DNA from: Ornithorhynchus anatinus
Lineage: Eukaryota; Chordata; Mammalia; Monotremata; Ornithorhynchidae
Direction of reading: 5' to 3'
NCBI RefSeq assembly: GCF_004115215.2
Contig: NC_041743.1
Span: forward strand, 42,828,305 to 42,892,304
Length of the DNA stretch: 64,000 nt
Part shown: positions 50,440 through 64,000 of the stretch, in pieces
Position numbering within the stretch: position 1 is the stretch's first letter
How the letters are laid out: each line of letters starts with the position of its first letter
Notes under the pieces: generated by a model
Seen by the model: the letters and a program-made list of their open reading frames with translations, nothing else
What the model was told of the DNA's origin: nothing
The model's database searches: none
Program-made: the position numbers and the translations under genes

Positions 50440-52346
50440 CCTGACAACGATGAGGGGATGCGCCGAGCGCTTACTACGTGCCAGACACCGTACTGAGCGC
50501 CGGGGACGATATCAGCCAATGGGGCGGGACAAAGGCCCCCATCCCCATTTTATTCCTCCATTCGATGGGATTTATCGAGGGTCTGCTGGGTGCAGAGCAC
50601 TGGACTAAACGCTTGGAAAGGACAGCGTGGCTCAGTGGCAAGAGCCCGGGCTTAGGAGGCGGAGGTCATGGGTTCGAATCCCGGCTCCGCCACTTGTCAG
50701 CCGGGTGACTGTGGGCAAGTCACTTCTCTGGCCTCAGTGACCTCATCTGTCAAATGGGGATAATAATAATAATAATGTTGGTATTTGTTAAGCGCTTACT
50801 ATGTGCAGAGCACTGTTCTAAGCGCTGGGGTAAACACAGGGGAATCAGGTTGTCCCACGTGGGGCTCCCAGTCTTCATCCCCATTTTACAGATGAGGGAA
50901 CTGAGGCACAGAAAAGTTAAGTGACTTGCCCACAGTCACACAGCTGACAAGCCCGGGAGCCTCAGGTGGGCCAACCTGATGACCCCGTCTCTCCCCCAGC
51001 GCTTAGAACAGTGCTCCGCCCAGAGTGAGCGCTTAACAAGTACCAACGTTATTATTATTACAGTGCAGCGATAAAGAGAGACAGTCCCTGCCCACAGTGG
51101 GCTTAGAGTCTAGGGGAGGAGTGAGGTTTTGCATGTTTACCTGTTTTGCTGCCTCCCCCCTTGTAGACTGTGAGCCCACCGTGGGCAGGGACCGTCCCTC
51201 TTTGTCGCCGAACTGTACTATCTCAAGCGCTTCGTACAGCGCCCTGCACACCGTAAGTCGATTGAAGAAAGGCGAGGTGACGGGGCACGGAGAGGTAAAG
51301 TGACTCGTCCCAGGTCACACAGCAGACGGCGTCGCGGAGCCCGCGGAAGCCGGCCAGGAAATCCACAGTCCCCGTTTGGGCGGGCGGAAGAGCGGGGAGG
51401 AGGCTGCTGGGCTCCTCGGCGTCAGAACCACTGGCGGGGCTGTTCGGGAAGTTGGGAAGAGGAAGCAGCTCCTCCCCCTCCTCCTCGAGGGGGCCGGAGG
51501 GGAAGGAGGATTTGGGTGAAGAGGCGGGATGCGGGAAAAGAATAGGAGAATCATAATAATGGCATTTGTTAAACGCTTACCGTGTGCACAGCACTGTTCT
51601 AAGCGCTGGGGGGATGCAGGGTCATCAGGTTGTCCCACGTGGGGCTCACGGTCTTCATCCCCATTTTACAGGGAAGGCAGCTGAGGCTCAGAGAAGTGAA
51701 GCGACTCGCCCCAAGTCACCCAGCTGACAAGCGGCGGAGCCGGGATTAGAACCCATGACCTCCGACTCCCCGGCCCTGGCTCTTTCCGCCGCGCCACGCC
51801 GCTTCTCTGAGAAGGCCCTTGCGTCCTCCTGGGGGGATGAGGGTGGAACTGGCGCTGTCTGTCGCCCCCCCCCTCTAAACCGTGAGCTCGTTGTGGGCAG
51901 GGAATGTCACGGTTTATTGTTTTATTGTACTTTCCCAAGCACTTAGTACAGTGCTCTGCACTCAGTAAGCGCTCAGTAAATCCAACTGAATAAATGAATG
52001 AGGGGAGCAGAGGATCGGGTGACCGGGGATCGGCCACCGGCCCAGCCAAAGCCTCCGCCATCCCAGCTCCCAGAGAAGCAGCGTGGCCTAGCGGATAGAG
52101 TCCGGGCTTGGGAGTCAGAGGACGTGGGTTCTAATCCCGGCCCCGCCACTCGTCTGCTGGGTGACCTGGGGCAAGTCACTTCACTTCTCTGGGCCTCAGT
52201 TCCCTCGTCTGTCCAATAGGGATGAAGACTGTGAGCCCCGTGCGGGACAGGGCCTGTGCCCGACCCGATTATCTCGTATCTCCCCCGGCGCTTAGAACGG
52301 CGCCCGCCACATAGTGAGCGCTGAATAAATACCGTAATTATTATTG
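50440..52346. repeat. Mon-1 and L2 tract in LYPLA2 intron 1
   Basis: Antisense stub 50440-50525; antisense L2 50555-50622; sense Mon-1 50622-51065 split by an antisense Mon-1 (50762-50955); L2 end 51155-51260; antisense Mon-1 51550-51808; L2 end 51872-52002; full sense Mon-1 52074-52346. Confidence 0.82.
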
Positions 52347-52505
52347 CTGTTATTGGTTCTCCCTGGCCGAGCCCTCTTGGCCTGTCCCTTCTGCCGTGAT
52401 GACCTCCGGAGTTCACGATCGTGGGTTCCTGTCGGTTCATCTGTGGTCACCGGGCTGGGCGTTATTTATGGGTGGCGGGGCCGGCCCCGGGCAGGGGAAG
52501 GAGGA

Positions 52506-52768
52506 GAAGCAGCGTGACTCAGTGGGAAGAGCCCGGGCCGGGGAGTCAGAGGTCATGGGTTCAAATGCCGGCTCCGACGCCTGTCAGCTGGGTGACTTTG
52601 GGCCAGTCGCTTCACTTCTCTGTGCCTCAGTCACCTCATCCGCAAAATGGGGATGAAGACGGTGAGCCCCACGCGGGACAACCTGAGCACCTTGTATCCT
52701 TCCCAGCGCTTAGAAGGGTGCTTTGCACGTAGTAAGCGCTTAACACATGCCGTCGTTATTATTACCCT
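52506..52768 (+). repeat. Mon-1 SINE
   Basis: Full sense copy from gagaagcagcgtgactcag to cgtcgttattattacc. Confidence 0.9.
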
Positions 52769-52851
52769 CCCCAGGGTGAGCCCTGACCCCCCGGCTGGGC
52801 CCAAGGAGACGCCGGGAACCGGACGGGCGGCGCCCCCGGGGGGACCGGAGT

Positions 52852-53230
52852 CGAGCAAGAGTCGAGCTGGGGGTGGGGTGGACGGGGCACGGGGCCGTCC
52901 CGTTGTTACATCGTCCTCTCCCCAGCGCTTAGTACAGTGCTCCGCACACAGTAAGCGCTCAGTAAATACGATTGGCTGACTGGGCAAGAGTCGACCCGGT
53001 CGGGTGGGGTGGGCAGGGAATGTGTCGACTGTAAGATTGTCCTCTCCCAAGCCCCGCACGCAGTAAGCGCTCAATAAATACGATCGACTGGCCGGCTGGG
53101 CGAGAGTCGAGCCAGGGGTGGGGTGGACGAGGAATGCGCCCGTTCATGGTTCCGTTGCCCTCTCCCAAGCGCTCAGTACAGCGCTCCGCGCACGGTGAGC
53201 GCTCGGTAAATACGACCGAGCGGCCGACCG
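52852..53230 (+). repeat. Three tandem L2-tail units upstream of LYPLA2 exon 2
   Basis: Units of about 120-130 bp, each starting gagtcgagc/gagtcgacc plus ggtggggtgg and ending in an L2 terminus (cagtaagcgctcaataaata). Ends lie near 52980, 53095 and 53225. The array stops 110 bp before the LYPLA2 acceptor. Confidence 0.85.
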
Positions 53231-53365
53231 GGAGGAGCGAGGGCGCGGACGGGAGCCGGTCCACCCCGAGGGCCTCTCCCGTCCCAGCGGGGACGGGGTC
53301 TGCCCCGGCGCCGAGCCCCTGCGACTCTTCCCCGTCAGGAGCGACGCGGCCGTCCCGCCCGGTGT

Positions 53366-56640
<3,275 letters not shown>

Positions 56641-57815
56641 CCGAAGCCCCCCAGACTGTAACGGGGAGAGGCCGGGAAGGTCGTCGCCATCTCTGATCTC
56701 TGCCCCTTCACCCGTCCGCCGACGGAAGCCGTGGCGACCGGCCTCCGCCCCGCCCCCCCCGCCCCCGGCCCGCGGGGTGTCAGGTCCCACGCCTCGCGCC
56801 CCCCTCCCTCCCGTCCCTCCGCCCCCCCCGGCCCCGGTTCCGGGCCGAGCCCGCGGGGGCCGCGGCGGCCGGGTTGGGCCGGTCCCCCGGCCGCGGCGGC
56901 CGCGCCCCCCTCCCTCCCCGGCCCCCCCGGGGCTCCGTTTCCCTTCCGTCCGTTACCGGTCGGGGGCCGCCGGTCGGAGGGGGCGGCGCCGGCCGGGGTT
57001 ACGCCGGGGGTGGGGCCGCCGGTCCACTCAGGAAGCTGCATGACCCCCAGAGCCACTTGCCCTCCCCCGCCCCTCCCCGGCCACCACGTCCAGCCCCGGC
57101 GGCAGGGCGGCCGGCGGCAGGGCGGCCGGCGGAGGCCCCCGCCGTCTCCTCCCCGGGCCGTGGCCGCCGGGCCCCGCTACCACACGTCCCCGTCGACTCT
57201 CCCTCTCCTCCGTCTCCTCTCTCCCCTCCCGTGTCTCCGTCCCCCACGCTCCCCTAGCCCCAGGAGCCCCCCGCCCCCCATCTCCGTCACGATAATCACG
57301 CGTCCTCTCCGTTCTACGTAGTTTTACAATCGGCCGGGCCCGGCCCCTCACGACCGCGAATGTGTCCGTCCGCGTCTCGCCTCCCGTCGCTGCGGCCCCC
57401 GGCGTCACCGGGCCTCTCGCTGCTGCCCCCTCCTCCTCCTCCGCGGAGGGGCCTGGGGTCCGGGCCCGCCGCTCTGCTCGCCTCTTCCCACCCCCTGCCG
57501 GCAAGGGGACCCCCCCCCCCCCAACCTCCTCCCCGCCCCCGTCCGGCCGAGGGCTCGCCGCCGGCCCCGGCCGGAGGCGGAAGCCGGAGTGAAGCCCGCT
57601 CTTCTGGGGCCGGAGCAGGATGGTTTCTAGCCCACCGTTCCCCCCGAGGGGGTGGGGAAGGGGGGAGACGACCCGCCGGACCCACCCCCGCCGTCCCCCC
57701 ACGGGGCCGGCCGGGGGCTCGGGCTCTCTCGTCTTCCCTCCGTGCGGTCCGGCTGTTCCGTTCCGTTTCGTGTTCCGGAGTCCGATTCGAGAATAAAGGA
57801 AGCAGACCTTTCCCC
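56641..57815 (+). other. LYPLA2: LYPLA2 3'UTR
   Basis: CpG- and C-rich sequence of about 1.15 kb without SINE or L2, ending after AATAAA (57792-57797). It contains a duplicated gggcggccggcggca word near 57105-57130. Confidence 0.6.
57792..57797 (+). terminator. LYPLA2: LYPLA2 poly(A) signal
   Basis: AATAAA about 125 bp before the opposing GALE poly(A) signal, so the two transcripts end within roughly 100 bp of each other. Confidence 0.75.
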
Positions 57816-57920
57816 GCCTCCCCGGGGCCGCTCTGTCTTCCCTTCCCTTCCCTTCTCGCCCCCTCCCCAGCCCTCACGGCACCGGGGCGCGGGTTCCGGC
57901 GTGGAGAAGACGTAAGAAAC

Positions 57921-57926
57921 TTTATT
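57921..57926 (-). terminator. GALE: GALE poly(A) signal
   Basis: TTTATT on the plus strand reads AATAAA on the minus strand, 520 bp past the GALE stop codon. Confidence 0.7.
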
Positions 57927-58064
57927 GCCAACCCCTGTAGAAAGCGTTCGCTGCATCATAAATTATCAGGGTCACCCAGCCGCCCTCTGAACGTGGCCCC
58001 CCGTGTCCCGTCACCCGCTCCGGGGACGCCTCGTTCCCGTCCTTTGGTCCCCGGGGGCTCGGGT

Positions 58065-58065
<1 letters not shown>

Positions 58066-58098
<33 letters not shown>
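58066..58098 (-). repeat. GALE: Run of 33 G/C in the GALE 3'UTR
   Basis: An uninterrupted 33-bp G tract on the plus strand (C tract in the GALE mRNA). Homopolymers of this length are prone to sequencing error, so the count is approximate. Confidence 0.7.
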
Positions 58099-58442
58099 CT
58101 GTGGGAGCTCCCCCGGCCCCTGGGGTCGGTCCCACGAGGGGCAGGGGATGGACCCCGGCCCCAGGCGGGGCGAGGGGCAGGGGGCTTGGGAGCCCGACCC
58201 GCCCCGGGGCGAGATGAGGTAGGTGGGCTCCCCCCGCGGCGTCGGGGTAGGGGGGGATGGCGGGAGGGGTAGGGCGGGAGGGGACGAACCGAGACGGCCA
58301 GGTGACCCGACAGGCCGCCGAGGCAGGGCTGCCCGGCGGGGCCCCGGCTGCCAAGGGGGAAGGAGACACGGTCGCACCACCCCGTTCCTGGCGGGCCGCC
58401 CCCGGGGAGCGGGAGGAGGGGCCCGGGCCCGGACGTGGCGGA

Positions 58443-61450
<3,008 letters not shown>

Positions 61451-61547
61451 GCCGTCGGGCCTCGGGAAATGGGATTGAATGGAGGAGGAGAGTTTGAGGA
61501 AGCGGGGGCCTCGTCTGTGGCCTTCTCCTCCTCCCTTCCCGCCTTAG

Positions 61548-62790
61548 ACCTACGGCTCGGTGGAAAGAGCCCGGGCTTGGGAGGCAGGGGTCATGGGTTC
61601 GGATCCCGGCTCCGCCACTCGGCAGCTGGGGGACCGTGGGCACTGAGTGGCCAGACTTCTCTGTGCCTCAGTTCCCTCATCTGTCAGTTGGGGATTAACG
61701 GTGAGCCTCACGCGGGACAACCCGATGGCCCCGTATCTGGAACAGCGCTCTGCACGTAGTAAGCGCTTGAATACCAATATTATTATTATAATCCCCACCC
61801 CCCTCCGACCGGCTGAGGTGCATCCCTCGTCCCCCCACCTCCTCCAGGCGGTCCTCTGCCAGCTCCCAACCAAGGGGGCTTCGGTCCTACCCCTTCGACT
61901 CCTTTGGGGGCGGTTCACCCCACCCCCCAAGCCTTTCTGTGCCCGGGTCCGTCCGGCTGCGGGCGGCGGTGGTCGGGTCCCCTCGGGTTTCCCTCCGACG
62001 GTCGTCTCTCTGGCCGGCCCCGTGCCCCCCGGTGACCCCGGGAAGGCTCCCCGACCCCCGGGAACCCTCCGTTTCATTCATTCATTCATTAGGTGGTATT
62101 TATTGAGCGCCTCCCGCGTGCAGAGCACCGGGCTAAGCGCCTGGGAAGTGCAATTGGGCAACAGAAAGGGAGCAGCCCTGCCCACGGCGGGCTCACAGGG
62201 ACTTGCTTAAGGTAATAATAATAATAATAATAATAATAATGTTGGTATTTGTGAAGCGCTTACTCTGCGCAGAGCACCGTTCTAAGCGCTGGGGGAAGAG
62301 ACAGGGTCAGCGGGTCGTCCCACTTGGGGCTCCCGGTCTTCATCCCCATTTTGCAGATGAGGGAACCGAGGCCCAGAGAAGTGAAGTGACTTGCCCAAAG
62401 TCACCCCGCTGACAAACGGCCGAGCAGGGACGAAGGACCGGTCCCCCGGGCCGGGCTGGACTTTCCAAGGGGACCCCCCAGCCCAGCTCCCTTGGGAAGC
62501 AGCAAGGCCTAACGGTCACAGCCCCGCCTGGGGCGTCGGAGGTGGTGGGTTCTAATCCCGACCCCTCCACTTGTCGGCCGGCTGCCCTCGGGCCTGCCAC
62601 TTCATTCATTCGATGGCATTTCTTGAGCGCTTCCTCCGTGCACCGTACTGAGCGCTTGGCACGTGGGCCTCGGCTCCCTCGTCTGTAAAATGGGCATTGA
62701 GAGCGTGAGCCCCACGTGGGGCTGCGTCCAACCCGACTCCCCTGTAGCCGTCCCAGCGTTTAGTACAGTGCTTGGCACCTACAAAGCCCT
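61548..62790. repeat. Mon-1 and L2 cluster downstream of the GALE promoter
   Basis: Sense Mon-1 61548-61795; antisense L2 end 62072-62198; antisense Mon-1 62213-62425 starting with (TAA)n; sense Mon-1 62495-62790 interrupted by an antisense L2 end (about 62597-62660). The stretch 61800-62070 is not repetitive by eye and shows no gene. Confidence 0.78.
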
Positions 62791-62929
62791 TAACGGGGAG
62801 GATGGGGGATGATTGACGGCTGCGGACCCTCTGACCCTCCCTTCCCCGCCCCCTTCCGCTGCTCACAGTGTTGCTCACAGTGTTGCTCGCGGTGCCCCGT
62901 CCCCCCTTACCTGGTCCCCGGCGGCTCCG

Positions 62930-63225
62930 TCCGTCCTAGGCTTCGTGGCTTTTCTGGGGGGGGGGGGGGGAGGCCTGTCCCTTTAAGAGCCGAGCCCCGC
63001 CCCCCTCCGGGCCCCGCCCCCTCGGCCCGGATGCCCCGGTCCCATGGCAACGGGTCCCTGGGCCGCCAGGCTACGGCGCCGCGCGAGGGACAAACTTCTC
63101 AGCGCGGCCGCCCCAGGCGATACCATTCTGCGGTGGAGCGGGGGGAACCGAGCAAACTATTTCTGACAGGGAAGGGGCGGGGGAGTCTGAGAGGAGATGA
63201 ACGGGCCGGCCCGCACCCTTTGTGA
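62930..63225. promoter_or_regulatory. Unassigned CpG-rich promoter-like block
   Basis: Repeat-free island between SINE clusters with GC boxes (ccccgcccc at 62998 and 63013), ctttaagagcc, and catggcaacggg at 63042, which carries a good RFX X-box half-site. An ATG at 63031 opens a plus-strand frame of about 65 codons (MPRSHGNGSLGRQ...) that I do not recognise. It could be the promoter of a gene beyond the window (HMGCL follows GALE in human) or of an unknown transcript. Confidence 0.35.
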
Positions 63226-63228
63226 CTT

Positions 63229-63895
63229 AATCATAATAATGATGGTATTTGTTAATAATAATGATGATGTTGGTATTTGTTAAGCGCTTATTATGTGCCA
63301 AGCGCTGTTCTACGCGCTGGATTAATGATGATGTTGGTATTTGTTCAGCGCTTACTATGTGCAGAGCACTGTTCTAAGCGCTGGGGTAATAATAATAATA
63401 ATGTTGGTATTGGGTAAGCGCTTACTTCGTGAAGAGCACTGTTCTAAGCGCTGGGGTAATAATGTTGGTATTTGGTAAGCGCTTACTATGTGCAGAGCCC
63501 TGTTCTAAGCGCTGGGGTAATAATGTTGGTATTTGGTAAGCGCTTCCTCTGTGCAGAGCACTGTTCTAAGCGCTGGGGTAATAATGTTGGTATTTGGTAA
63601 GCGCTTACTATGTGCAGAGCACTGTTCTAAGCGCTGGGATAATAATGATGTTGGTATTTGGCAAGCGCTTCCTCTGTGCAGAGCACTGTTCTAAGCGCTG
63701 GGGGAGATACAGGGTCATCAGGTTGTCCCACGTGAGGCTTAGAGAATCCCCATTTTACAGATGAAGGAACTGAGGCACAGAGAAGTGAAGTGACTTGCCC
63801 AGAGTCACACAGCTGACAAGGCGGAGTCAGGATTAGAACCCATGACCTTTGACTCCCAAGTCCATGCTCTTTCCAGAAAGCCATGCTTGCTTCTC
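63229..63895 (-). repeat. Mon-1 3'-end monomer array with a full copy at its end
   Basis: Six to seven head-to-tail monomers of about 61-75 bp (taataatgttggtatttgg ... gttctaagcgctgggg), starting near 63254, 63325, 63387, 63459, 63520, 63581 and 63642; the last continues into a complete antisense Mon-1 to 63895. Confidence 0.92.
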
Positions 63896-64000
63896 TATGG
63901 GAGAAGCTTGGAGTGTAACATTCCAGCTCACACCCCTGTCTTGACTGTATTATTATTTATTATTATTATCAGGTGCCTTCAAGTCATTTCCGACTCATAG

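Noticed and set aside
49389-50608. Several long frames on both strands
   Set aside because: They follow from a 45-bp repeat period without stops. All frames are equally open and none resembles a protein.
63229-63700. CRISPR-like array
   Set aside because: The repeats are tails of a vertebrate SINE without unique spacers, in a vertebrate genome.

Overview
The window is vertebrate nuclear DNA from a monotreme, most likely platypus. Two things show this. Tens of copies of one tRNA-headed CORE-SINE (Mon-1 type) and many 3' ends of the matching L2 LINE fill nearly all intergenic and much intronic sequence. The gene order RPL11 - ELOA - PITHD1 - LYPLA2 - GALE(-) is that of human 1p36.11. Genes are compact, GC-rich and have consensus splice sites.

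Layout: 377-842, last two exons of an EEF1A paralogue. 1545-7424 (or 7605), a complete six- or seven-exon cGAS-like gene. 9781-15799, RPL11 (6 exons, 178 aa). 15.9-30.4 kb, a gene-free SINE/LINE desert. 30.4-31.7 kb, a purine-rich minisatellite. 31860-37937, ELOA (11 exons, 749 aa) with a long 3'UTR to about 39.65 kb. 42716-46488, PITHD1 (6 exons, 220 aa). 49.5-56.64 kb, LYPLA2 (non-coding first exon plus 9 coding exons, 232 aa). 60700-58443 on the minus strand, GALE (10 exons, 349 aa), tail-to-tail with LYPLA2. 61.5-64 kb is repeats plus one unassigned CpG-rich, promoter-like block.

The most interesting locus is the left end. The 504-aa gene is collinear with cGAS over its whole catalytic core, including a zinc-thumb-like H/C cluster, but all three catalytic acidic/GS signatures are altered and a C-terminal transmembrane tail has been added. 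It lies directly downstream of, and on the same strand as, an EEF1A paralogue. In human 6q13, EEF1A1 and CGAS have the same order and orientation. I infer that this pair is a relict of the 1p member of the 6q13/20q13/1p34-36 paralogon (KCNQ, COL9A, EEF1A). It would be a membrane-anchored cGAS pseudoenzyme with no counterpart that I know of beside human RPL11.

The remaining genes are housekeeping: ribosome (RPL11), transcription elongation/ubiquitin ligase (ELOA), a PITH-domain protein, a depalmitoylase and UDP-galactose epimerase. They share a neighbourhood but not a pathway. All exon coordinates were read by eye from reading-frame continuity, splice signals and remembered human protein sequences; no alignment was run.
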